Part shown: piece after piece, positions 57,339-64,000 of the stretch
How the letters are laid out: each line of letters opens with the position of its first letter
Numbering within the stretch: position 1 is the first letter of the stretch
Source: Mucilaginibacter empetricola
GTDB taxonomy: Bacteria; Bacteroidota; Bacteroidia; Sphingobacteriales; Sphingobacteriaceae
DNA length: 64,000 bases
Direction of reading: 5' to 3'
Assembly (NCBI RefSeq): GCF_024808665.1
Contig: NZ_JANUBZ010000001.1
Location: 744,001 to 808,000 of the forward strand
Translations under genes and position numbers: made by a program
The notes under the pieces: generated by a model
Database searches by the model: none
Seen by the model: only the letters and a program-made list of their open reading frames with translations
What the model was told of the DNA's origin: nothing

Positions 57339-58031
57339 TTAGTTGTTTTGGTGCCTTACGTTGCCGCTGCCGTATTGTTTTATATCCTTCAGCAAACCTG
57401 GCCCCCAGTAATTGATATCGCCCTCGCCATAATTGCTTATGGCTATAGTTTCGTCAGCATGTAACTCCAAATCTCCCTGCGAATAATTCTTCAGTATCAC
57501 ATTTTTTGCCAACATGTACCGGGCATATAAATTGCCTTCCGATTTGGCACTAACGTTAAACTGATTACATTCGCCCCGTAACTCCACGTCACCTACACAG
57601 GCGGTTATCAACTTAATAGCGGGGGCGCTAACATTTAACCTGGTGCTGCTTTTATCGCTGCATATTTTTATTTCAATAGGCTCGGTGGCCTTTAAAATGC
57701 CATCGTTAATCAGTACGCCATTTTCGCAGCCGTTATAAATATTGTAAAGCTGGCGGTAATATATTTTAACATGCAATTTATTAAAGCCGGGCACGCGCCA
57801 TTTACCGTTGGAGGTAACATACAGCGTATGGCCAGAGTTAACTACCTCAATATATTCTTGCAGGTTTTCGTCGGCCTCAACTACTACTTTTTCTTCATCG
57901 GCCTGTATTAGCTCAACTATACCGCTTACGCTGATATGCAGGCGCACAAAAGAGCTTACACTTTTTGCGGCAGAAACTATTTCTCCGCTTCCTTTTATCT
58001 CAATCATTTGTCGTAATTTTTTAAAATTCAT
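57339..58031 (-). CDS. GIN-domain protein (DUF2807) without signal peptide
   Basis: 230 residues made of short parallel-beta repeats: SGEIVSAAKSVSSFVRLHIS, then VSGIVELIQADEEKVVVEAD, VGDVELRGECNQFNVSAKSE and GEGDINYWGPGLLKDIKQYG with the recurrent GxGxxxxxG ends of the GIN (head) domain. Most members are secreted or lipoproteins; this one starts MNFKKLRQMIEIKGSGEIVS with no signal peptide, so it is either cytoplasmic or mis-started (no better upstream start was found). It is divergent from the AraC-type regulator at 58167. Confidence 0.85.
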   Translation of the reverse strand: MNFKKLRQMIEIKGSGEIVSAAKSVSSFVRLHISVSGIVELIQADEEKVVVEADENLQEYIEVVNSGHTLYVTSNGKWRVPGFNKLHVKIYYRQLYNIYNGCENGVLINDGILKATEPIEIKICSDKSSTRLNVSAPAIKLITACVGDVELRGECNQFNVSAKSEGNLYARYMLAKNVILKNYSQGDLELHADETIAISNYGEGDINYWGPGLLKDIKQYGSGNVRHQNN

Positions 58032-58166
58032 TTGTAAATAATTTTGAGTAACTAATCGTCATCCCGGGCGTTTAATCAGTATATCAACTTTGATAAAACA
58101 AAAATAAGCGCAAATAGTATCCAAATACTTACACCAAACGGAGCAAACTTTATATAATCGGGAGTA

Positions 58167-59147
58167 ATGTCATTCGAAATAAGAAATAAGGCGGATAATC
58201 AGCTATTGCTCACCGATAATCTGTCGGCATCAGATTTTAACAACAATAAACTGTTTGAAAACAATTTACCGATTAACTTGCCTTGTGCCGATGCTTACAT
58301 TAAACAATGGTATTTTAACGGAATAAGAATTAGCTATTACAACTGGCATTGCAAAGAACGTATTGAACTGGAGTGGAAAAGCAATTTAGATGTGGTTACG
58401 CTCTATTTTAACATGAAAGGTAAAACCATCATCAATAATAAATCATATGCAAAGTCATTTGAACTGGGGAAATATCAGCATAACCTGTTTTACTCGCAAA
58501 GCAGCGAAGGGATTTTAAAAAATGATGAGTTGCAGGTAAATACTTTTATGATTCAGTTTAATGCGGACGCGTTTTTAAGGGTGACGCAGGATGCCAACAA
58601 CGTTTTAAAACGTTTTGGCGAAGAAGTGATACAGGGCAAAACAATAGTACTGAGTGATGATAGCCTTTACATGGATGTAAATATGTTAAACGCTATTAAC
58701 GCTGTGGTAAGCTGCAAATATCAGGATGAACTCAAAAAAATGTTCCTGTTATCAAAAAGTATAGAACTGCTGGTTTTACAGGCCGAAGCTTACAATAAAC
58801 TGCATTATGGGGCGCCAAAATATTTAAAAAACGAATACGACAAAGAGCGTATTATTTATGCCCGCGAATACCTGGTGCGGCATTTAGATATGCCACCGGC
58901 ACTAACCGACCTGGCTAAAATAGCCGGTATAAATGAATACAAATTAAAAAAAGGTTTTAAGGAAATGTTTGGTAACACCGTTTTTGGCTATCTGGCCGAT
59001 ATCAGGTTAGAGATTGCTAAAACAGATTTGCTGGAAAATAAAAAAACAGCAAGCGAAATTGCTTTTGAGCTGGGTTATAGTTCTGCGCAACACTTCAGCT
59101 CGGCGTTTAAAAAGAAGTTTGGCGTATCGCCCAAACGCTGCAATTAA
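58167..59147 (+). CDS. AraC family transcriptional regulator
   Basis: 326 residues. The N-terminal 200 residues are a sensor region without a recognised family (WYFNGIRISYYNWHCKERIE, YFNMKGKTIINNKSY). The C-terminal HTH pair is canonical: ALTDLAKIAGINEYKLKKGF, then MFGNTVFGYLADIRLEIAKT and KTASEIAFELGYSSAQHFSS ending FKKKFGVSPKRC. PchR-like regulators have this layout. The divergent GIN-domain gene is a possible target. The small RNA copy B ends 38 bp after its stop codon on the other strand. Confidence 0.9.
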   Translation: MSFEIRNKADNQLLLTDNLSASDFNNNKLFENNLPINLPCADAYIKQWYFNGIRISYYNWHCKERIELEWKSNLDVVTLYFNMKGKTIINNKSYAKSFELGKYQHNLFYSQSSEGILKNDELQVNTFMIQFNADAFLRVTQDANNVLKRFGEEVIQGKTIVLSDDSLYMDVNMLNAINAVVSCKYQDELKKMFLLSKSIELLVLQAEAYNKLHYGAPKYLKNEYDKERIIYAREYLVRHLDMPPALTDLAKIAGINEYKLKKGFKEMFGNTVFGYLADIRLEIAKTDLLENKKTASEIAFELGYSSAQHFSSAFKKKFGVSPKRCN

Positions 59148-59184
59148 TTGTATCAGATAAATTTATTGATGATTTGATAGCGGT

Positions 59185-59272
59185 AAAAAAATAAAGCCTC
59201 CGCACACTCGCTGTTTGGAGGCTTTAACCTAAACCTTATCACAGTTGGCAGACAGGATGTCCGCCTTATATG
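59185..59272 (-). ncRNA. Candidate small RNA, copy B
   Basis: On the minus strand, starting about 7 nt after a consensus -7 box: hairpin 1 GGCGGACA-TCC-TGTCTGCC (59265-59247), linker AACTGTGATAAGGTTTAGGT, then terminator AAAGCCTCC-(AAACAGCGAGTGTGC)-GGAGGCTTTATTTTTTT. Copy A at 28771-28850 keeps the linker and the terminator loop almost unchanged, while both stems differ by compensating changes (GCCTCC/GGAGGC here, GCCCCC/GGGGGC there). The transcript is about 88 nt. It contains no start codon-led ORF of note. No known RNA family was recognised. Confidence 0.82.
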
Positions 59273-59278
59273 AAGCAA

Positions 59279-59310
59279 CAAAGATACGAACTAAAGTTTT
59301 ATTTCGCAAT
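59279..59310 (-). promoter_or_regulatory. Promoter of sRNA copy B
   Basis: Minus-strand TTGCG (59309-59305) as -33 element, 18-bp spacer, TATCTTTG (59286-59279) as -7 box: a near-ideal Bacteroidota promoter. The remaining gap to 59547 is AT-rich and shows nothing else. Confidence 0.75.
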
Positions 59311-59547
59311 AGCTGCATTTGTGTTGTGATGACGCAATGAGTTGATATAGAGCAAAAAAGTGCCAGCATATAAATTAAATGCTGTTTTTATTGTCAATAA
59401 TTGTTCAAAAAACAGTTGCATTTTTTTTAAACATTCCCTAAAGATGTGTTTTTATGTCCAAACGGCAGTTGTTTATTGCTGAAAAAGAGGTGTTTATCTG
59501 TTAAAACATTCTTTCAAACTCCGTTTTTTAAGCATCAAAAATGTTAC

Positions 59548-60579
59548 TCAATAAAATTTGGGTAAAGGCACCAGTTTTAAATTTTGGCGCTGATGCCAGT
59601 AAGGGTAAATCGGGTCCACTTCGCTTGCAGCATCGAGTCTTTTTATTTGTTCAATATCAAGATTCCAGCCCACAGCCGCCAGATTCTGTTTAAGCTGCTC
59701 TTCATCCCTGGCGCCAATTACCAGGTTAGCAACCGTTGGCCGTTGCAATAACCAGTTGAGGGCCACCTGTGCTACCGTTTTGCCGGTTTCTTTGGCAACT
59801 TCTTCCAAAACATCAACAATATTGTGCAAGCGGTCAAAATTAGTAGCAGGGCCATGCTCGCCGCCCTGGCTTATTCGTGAACTCTCCGGAACCGGCTGTC
59901 CTCTACGGAATTTACCGCTCAGCTGTCCTGATGATAACGGACTCCAAACAATGGTGCTCACGTTTTGATCAATACCTACCGGCATCAGCTCCCATTCAAA
60001 TTCGCGGTTTAATAAAGAGTAATAGGCCTGGTGCGCAATATACCTGGCCCAGCCGTATCTTTCAGATACTGATAGTGATTTCATTAAATGCCAGCCCGAA
60101 AAATTTGAACAGGCTATGTAACGCACTTTTCCGCTGGTAATTAAATCGTCCAAAGCACGCAACGTTTCTTCAACTGGAGTTGTTGCATCAAAGCCGTGCA
60201 TATGATAAACATCAATATGATCGGTACTTAACCGCCTAAGGCTGTCATTACACGACTGGATTAAATGCTCGCGCGAAGAACCGTAATCGTTAGGACCATC
60301 GCCCATGGTAAAAGTTGCCTTGGTTGATATCAGCACCCGGTTGCGTAAACCTTCCAGCGCTTTGCCTAATATTTCCTCCGATAGTCCGCGCGAATAAACA
60401 TTGGCTGTATCAAAAAAATTAACCCCGGCATCCAAACAAAGGTTAACCAGCTTTTTTGCCTCATCAACCTGAGTATTTCCCCATGCTTTAAAAAACTGAT
60501 TGCCACCCCCAAAAGTAGCTGTACCAAAGCTAAGTACCGGCACCCGTAATCCCGATGCACCCAATTGTCTGTATTCCAT
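59548..60579 (-). CDS. Aldo/keto reductase
   Basis: 343 residues, NADPH-dependent AKR barrel. The catalytic tetrad is visible: Asp57 and Tyr62 in NFFDTANVYSRG, Lys at about 87 in VLISTKATF, and His at about 127 in YHMHGFD. IVWSPLSSGQLSGKFRRG and VIGARDEEQLKQNLAAVGW are the cofactor-binding segments. The pattern matches the YgjR/YakC-like bacterial group, which reduces aldehydes and ketones of metabolites; the substrate is unknown. Monocistronic. Confidence 0.94.
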   Translation of the reverse strand: MEYRQLGASGLRVPVLSFGTATFGGGNQFFKAWGNTQVDEAKKLVNLCLDAGVNFFDTANVYSRGLSEEILGKALEGLRNRVLISTKATFTMGDGPNDYGSSREHLIQSCNDSLRRLSTDHIDVYHMHGFDATTPVEETLRALDDLITSGKVRYIACSNFSGWHLMKSLSVSERYGWARYIAHQAYYSLLNREFEWELMPVGIDQNVSTIVWSPLSSGQLSGKFRRGQPVPESSRISQGGEHGPATNFDRLHNIVDVLEEVAKETGKTVAQVALNWLLQRPTVANLVIGARDEEQLKQNLAAVGWNLDIEQIKRLDAASEVDPIYPYWHQRQNLKLVPLPKFY

Positions 60580-60709
60580 AGTATGTTTTGTTAAATGTTA
60601 GTCTCAAAAATAACCATTGGCCGGCTACAAAATTGTCAGCGAAATCTCAGGGTTTAAATTGCAGGCCTGTTTATTTAAGATATTGACACCTTATTTTTAA
60701 ATTAGCTTA

Positions 60710-61072
60710 ATGGATACCGACGCTTTTATTTACCTGGAGTTTTTGCGCAAAACATTGCTGCCCTTGCCGGGAGTAACCGAAAAACTACACTTTGAAACGC
60801 CCGCGTTTTATGTAAACAAAAAAATATTTGCGCGATTAAAGGAGGATGGCGGAACACTGGTGATCCACACAACAGAGCGCGAAAAATGGATGGATGCCGA
60901 TGGAGCTACTTTTTTTATAACCGATCATTACCGCCATTACGATTATATGCTGGTTGCGCTAAAAACAGTATCGCCAGATGATTTGAAGCTGCTGTTGCTA
61001 ACGGCCTGGCGTAACCGGGCACCTGTTAAATTGCGAAAAGAATTTGAAACAGCACTATTTTTAAAACCATGA
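60710..61072 (+). CDS. MmcQ/YjbR family protein
   Basis: 120 residues. LRKTLLPLPGVTEKLHFETP, AFYVNKKIFARLKEDGGTLV, then HYRHYDYMLVALKTVSPDDL and LLTAWRNRAPVKLRKEF match the MmcQ/YjbR double-wing fold, a DNA-binding-like domain of uncertain role. Its TGA stop overlaps the ATG of the cupin gene (ATGA at 61069), so the two are co-translated. Confidence 0.85.
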   Translation: MDTDAFIYLEFLRKTLLPLPGVTEKLHFETPAFYVNKKIFARLKEDGGTLVIHTTEREKWMDADGATFFITDHYRHYDYMLVALKTVSPDDLKLLLLTAWRNRAPVKLRKEFETALFLKP

Positions 61073-61410
61073 TTACATCAACCAAAAACGCCGAACATTA
61101 TAAATGGGGTAGTGACTGCGACGGATGGCATTTATTAAAATCTGATGGCCTGAGTGTTATACAAGAGCGCATGCCGCCGCAGACCGGCGAACAATTGCAC
61201 TATCACGAACGGGCGCAGCAGGTTTTTTACATCTTATCAGGCACGGCAACGTTCGAAATTGAGGGAGAACCTAAAACGGTTAATCCCGGCGAAAGTATTC
61301 ATATTAAACCAGCAACAAAACACCGCATTTTTAACAATGGGAGTGAAGATTTACATTTCCTTGTAGTATCTGAACCCAAATCGCATGGCGACAGGGTGAA
61401 TTTGTCGTAA
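61069..61410 (+). CDS. Single-domain cupin protein
   Basis: 113 residues, one cupin barrel. MPPQTGEQLHYHERAQQVFY gives motif 1 with the metal ligands His, His and Gln/Glu; NPGESIHIKPATKHRIFNNG gives motif 2 with the last His. The role is unknown; such small cupins can be isomerases, dioxygenases or sensors. It is translationally coupled to the MmcQ-like gene. Downstream is a CATTGCGAG-type repeat. Confidence 0.85.
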   Translation: MITSTKNAEHYKWGSDCDGWHLLKSDGLSVIQERMPPQTGEQLHYHERAQQVFYILSGTATFEIEGEPKTVNPGESIHIKPATKHRIFNNGSEDLHFLVVSEPKSHGDRVNLS

Positions 61411-61428
61411 CGTGAACTCACCCCTTAC

Positions 61429-61526
61429 ATCATTGCGAGCGGAGCGGAGCAATCTCTACTTAGGCAGAGCAGACTTTGCAGACCTCTCTGTACGGTTTAG
61501 AGATTGCTTCGTACCTCGCAATGACG
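61429..61526. repeat. CATTGCGAG-type inverted repeat
   Basis: TCATTGCGAGCGGAGCGGAG, CAATCTCT on the left; AGAGATTGCTTCGTACCTCG, CAATGACG on the right, about 40 bp apart. This short imperfect inverted repeat is of the REP type common in Bacteroidota and lies between convergent genes. Confidence 0.75.
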
Positions 61527-61542
61527 TGATGAATACGCTTGC

Positions 61543-62328
61543 TTATATCTTTATCAAAAAATCCTCTTTAACCTGTCCCGGTCTAAAAAATACCAGGCCA
61601 ATCCAAAACAAATCAACTGTTACCGTTACCTGCGGATGGGCCTTTATCTCATTCCAGGCTTGCTTCATGCCTTCGCTCCAATAAATATCATCAAATATCA
61701 GCATGGTATTTTCGTGTACTTTGGGCAGGCACCATTCAAAATATTTAAGCGTTGCGTCTTTTTGATGATTGCCATCAACAAAAACAAAATCAAGCTCCGT
61801 TAAATTATTTATTACGCCCGGCAGCGTATCGTCAAAGTTACCGGTGAGGAGGGTGGTATCATTAATGCCTGCTTTTTTAAATGTTTCGGTGGCTATTTTG
61901 GCTGTTTCGGGGCAGCCTTCCAGTGTATACACTTTTGCACCGGGCGCGGCGTTTTGCAGGTAAACGGTGGTTATACCCAGGCAAGTGCCCAGCTCAATAA
62001 TGTTTCGGGGCGTCATTTCGGCAGCCAAACGATGCAGCAATTGTGCCAGCCGGGGTGGTTTTAGTGCATTGCGGGCAATATCCCCAATTCTTTTCTGCCG
62101 GTTATTGTTCACATGCGAACCGGCCCCTAAATCGGTTATGGTTATCATCCTGTTGTCAATAATTAACTGTTTGCGCAGCGCCTCGGCTTCGGGATATACT
62201 TTTTTTGGGGCAAAATCGTAAATTACGTTATCAACCAGCCGGTAAACAAAAGGGGAGTGCACACCATGCCTGTTTTTTGCCCGCAAGCGGTGCAAAAGGT
62301 AATCTTTAGCAAACCTTAAATTTAACAT
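61543..62328 (-). CDS. Class I SAM-dependent methyltransferase (O-methyltransferase-like)
   Basis: 261 residues from ATG 62328; ATG 62346 would add six residues. NIIELGTCLGITTVYLQNAA at about 88-107 is motif I, KVYTLEGCPETAKIATETFK motif II and LDFVFVDGNHQKDATLKYFE motif III, as in the Methyltransf_24 or caffeoyl-CoA O-methyltransferase-like group. The first 45 residues (HRLRAKNRHGVHSPFVYRLV) are typical of a Bacteroidota subfamily. The acceptor is unknown. Divergent from the SirB1-like gene, with a 44-bp gap. Confidence 0.88.
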   Translation of the reverse strand: MLNLRFAKDYLLHRLRAKNRHGVHSPFVYRLVDNVIYDFAPKKVYPEAEALRKQLIIDNRMITITDLGAGSHVNNNRQKRIGDIARNALKPPRLAQLLHRLAAEMTPRNIIELGTCLGITTVYLQNAAPGAKVYTLEGCPETAKIATETFKKAGINDTTLLTGNFDDTLPGVINNLTELDFVFVDGNHQKDATLKYFEWCLPKVHENTMLIFDDIYWSEGMKQAWNEIKAHPQVTVTVDLFWIGLVFFRPGQVKEDFLIKI

Positions 62329-62372
62329 GGCCGTAAAAATATGCAAAGGTTTAGTATTTTAGCATTACAAGA

Positions 62373-63230
62373 ATGATAAATCCAACAGAAGTTAACTCAC
62401 TGATACGCTTACTGGACGATCCGGATAGCGAAATATATGAACATGTTCACCAAAAATTGCTATCGTTTGGCACCGGCGCAATTGAATATTTGGAATCGGC
62501 CTTTGAACAAGCTTTCGACCCCATACAGCAAGAACGCATAGCCAACCTGGTGCATGAAATTCAATTCGGCATTGTAAAAAACGATCTGAAGCTGTGGTAC
62601 CAAGGTGGCGCATTTGATTTACTGCAGGGTATCCTGACTATTAATCGTTATCAATACCCCGACCTTGACGAACAAAAGATCATCAACCAGATAGAAGACA
62701 TTAAACGCGACGTTTGGTTGCAGATGATGAACGAGGGTAGTCCGAAAGAACAGGTAAAGCTTATTAACCATGTTTTTTATAGTCTCTACGGTTTTACTAG
62801 TAATACTACCAACCATCGCGATCCGCAAAACAGCTACATTAGCCAGGTATTGGAAACCAAAAAAGGCAACCAGATTTCATTAGCTATTATTTATTCTATT
62901 ATTGCTCAAAAACTGGATATCCCTGTTTATGGTGTCAACCTGCCGCAGCATTTTATATTAGCTTATGTTGATGAAACCAAGCAGAGCGAGTTTGAAGGCG
63001 GCATACTTTTTTATATTAATGCTTTTAACAAAGGGATTATGTTTGGTCGCCGGGACGTTGACATGTTTTTGAGGCAGTTGAACCTGAAATTTGATAAGCA
63101 GTTTTATGAGCCCTGCTCCAATACCGATATTATTAAACGGGTTCTTCGTAACCTTATCAGCGCTTATGAGCATTTAGGGTCATCAGAAAAAGTAGATGAG
63201 CTTAATGAGTTGCTAGAGATAATGGAGTAA
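62373..63230 (+). CDS. SirB1-like transglutaminase-fold protein
   Basis: 285 residues. LLQGILTINRYQYPDLDEQK, VLETKKGNQISLAIIYSIIA, VYGVNLPQHFILAYVDET and LIKRVLRNLISAYEHLGS-like helices at the C-terminus follow the SirB1/Transglut_core2 family. The position of the transglutaminase Cys is occupied by Gln/Ile in KGNQISLA, as in most SirB1 proteins, so catalysis is doubtful. The role is unknown. The stop codon lies inside the arm of an inverted repeat shared with the convergent hydrolase gene. Confidence 0.85.
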   Translation: MINPTEVNSLIRLLDDPDSEIYEHVHQKLLSFGTGAIEYLESAFEQAFDPIQQERIANLVHEIQFGIVKNDLKLWYQGGAFDLLQGILTINRYQYPDLDEQKIINQIEDIKRDVWLQMMNEGSPKEQVKLINHVFYSLYGFTSNTTNHRDPQNSYISQVLETKKGNQISLAIIYSIIAQKLDIPVYGVNLPQHFILAYVDETKQSEFEGGILFYINAFNKGIMFGRRDVDMFLRQLNLKFDKQFYEPCSNTDIIKRVLRNLISAYEHLGSSEKVDELNELLEIME

Positions 63231-63310
63231 CCCCCTAACCCCCTGAAGGGGGAATTTCTTTTCGATAAAGTCTGCTAATAAACTCCCCCTTCAGGGGGCT
63301 GGGGGGTTAC
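63227..63310. repeat. Inverted repeat holding two stop codons
   Basis: GTAACCCCCTAACCCCCTGA, AGGGGGA and TCCCCCTTCAGGGGGCTGGG, GGGTTAC form long inverted arms around a 30-bp AT-rich centre. The arms supply the TAA stop codons of both convergent genes and could terminate transcription in both directions. Confidence 0.8.
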
Positions 63311-64000
63311 AAAAACTTATTCTGTTCCAGCCAGTTTTTGGCCCAATCAATCCATTTATCTTTTGTAGTGGAATTGTCCAAGCCAAAGCCATGGCCACCA
63401 GCTTGAAAAATATGCATTTCGGCTTTAACTTTAAAGGTTAACAGCGCATCAAAAAACATCAGGCTGTTTTGTATGGGCACTACTTTGTCATCAGCAGCCT
63501 GTACCAAAAACGTTGGGGGGGTATTCGCGTCAACTTGTTTCTCGTTACTATACTCGTCTATCAGTGTTTGAGGCGGATTAGTACCCATTAAATTCTCACG
63601 CGAGCCGGCGTTTGTTCTTGATCCCATGGTGATTACCGGGTAAAGTAGTAGCATAAAATCGGGTCGTACACTAATATTATCGGGATTAGGGACCAACACT
63701 TTATCAAAATGCGTTCCCAGCGTTGAGGCCAGGTGACCACCGGCCGAAAATCCAATAATCCCTATCTGATCGGGTTTTACCCCATAGGTTCCGGCCTTGC
63801 CTCTGATCATAATCATGGCTTGCTGTGCATCCTGCAGCGGACCAATGGTTTTATCAACCATAATATCATCACTCGGCAAACGATATTTTACCACAAAAGC
63901 GGCAACACCTATTTTGTTAAACGCTTTGGCTATGCTGGCGCCCTCATTATCCATAGATAAACCCAGATATGAGCCGCCCGGGAAAATAATTACTGCGGTA
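63307..64000 (-). CDS. Alpha/beta hydrolase, acetylesterase-like (partial)
   Basis: The C-terminal 231 or so residues; the N-terminus lies beyond the right edge. VIIFPGGSYLGLSMDNEG is the oxyanion (HGG-like) region, read in frame up to the edge. IGIIGFSAGGHLASTLGTHF contains the nucleophile Ser (GFSAGG), AADDKVVPIQNSLMF the Asp and QAGGHGFGL the His. The pattern matches the BD-FAE/xylan acetylesterase group of Bacteroidota. An internal ATG at 63954 is not the start. If exported, a signal peptide should be found in the missing part. Confidence 0.88.
   Translation of the reverse strand, partial: TAVIIFPGGSYLGLSMDNEGASIAKAFNKIGVAAFVVKYRLPSDDIMVDKTIGPLQDAQQAMIMIRGKAGTYGVKPDQIGIIGFSAGGHLASTLGTHFDKVLVPNPDNISVRPDFMLLLYPVITMGSRTNAGSRENLMGTNPPQTLIDEYSNEKQVDANTPPTFLVQAADDKVVPIQNSLMFFDALLTFKVKAEMHIFQAGGHGFGLDNSTTKDKWIDWAKNWLEQNKFL

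Noticed and set aside
61412..61684. Possible 90-residue protein
   Set aside because: Its first half is the CATTGCGAG repeat and its second half is antisense to the methyltransferase gene.

Overview
The window looks like a chromosomal segment of a Bacteroidota bacterium, most probably Sphingobacteriaceae (Mucilaginibacter/Pedobacter type). The grounds are: many genes preceded by the TAnnTTTG -7 promoter box used by the Bacteroidota sigma factor; almost no Shine-Dalgarno sequences; and typical phylum families (GIN-domain and DUF2911 proteins, GbsR-type regulators, TolC/HlyD efflux, Tat-exported TIM-barrel and bicupin proteins). The genus is an inference. No transposase, integrase, phage gene or CRISPR array was seen. 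Coding density is ordinary, but the gaps hold many palindromic interspersed repeats.

Layout. 1-2.6 kb: a TetR-TolC-HlyD efflux operon, running off the left edge, with a palindromic operator. 2.9-13.7 kb: a secreted PIG-L deacetylase, two tiny membrane proteins and a Na+/solute symporter, a rhodanese divergent from a MetR-like LysR regulator, GNAT, an S41 protease, CsbD-like and outer-membrane proteins, and an HxlR regulator. 13.7-24.1 kb: DoxX-like, SDR and AraC genes, the B12-dependent ribonucleotide reductase nrdJ, a Tat-exported oxalate-decarboxylase-like bicupin divergent from its probable GntR repressor, and gltX. 24.1-37 kb: a repeat-rich gap, an orphan histidine kinase, an ECF sigma/anti-sigma pair, a DUF2911 protein, a lipoprotein amidase, glnS, a GH18 enzyme, an SDR and a methyltransferase. 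37-42 kb: tRNA-Gln(CTG), a GbsR regulator with palindrome, a Tat-exported sugar isomerase-like protein, a GlxA-type regulator, a tRNA-like noncoding transcription unit and an APC permease.

42.1-50.8 kb is the most distinctive coding region: a co-directional cluster with a GT-B-like protein, an SpsF-type cytidylyltransferase, a split transketolase, a class III aminotransferase, a PtmA-like SDR, a KdsC-like HAD phosphatase fused to a NeuB-type synthase without the usual C-terminal SAF domain, a sterol-desaturase-family hydroxylase and an SMR transporter. It reads as a pathway to a nonulosonic-acid-like amino sugar for a surface glycan. 51-64 kb: a class 3 lipase, an S10 carboxypeptidase, a PIG-L/GT4/six-hairpin-glycosidase operon, a GIN-domain protein, AraC, an aldo-keto reductase, cupin, SAM methyltransferase, a SirB1-like protein and a truncated alpha/beta hydrolase.

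Two noncoding signals stand out. First, a small RNA occurs twice (about 28.8 kb + and 59.2 kb -): a 5' hairpin, an almost invariant single-stranded linker and a terminator hairpin, with compensatory changes in both stems. The linker contains GGTTTAGGT, perfectly complementary to a motif lying exactly 8 nt before the start codons of the GH18 and lipase genes. Second, a promoter- and terminator-bounded minus-strand unit at 40.1-40.3 kb carries a tRNA-like fold lacking an anticodon arm.
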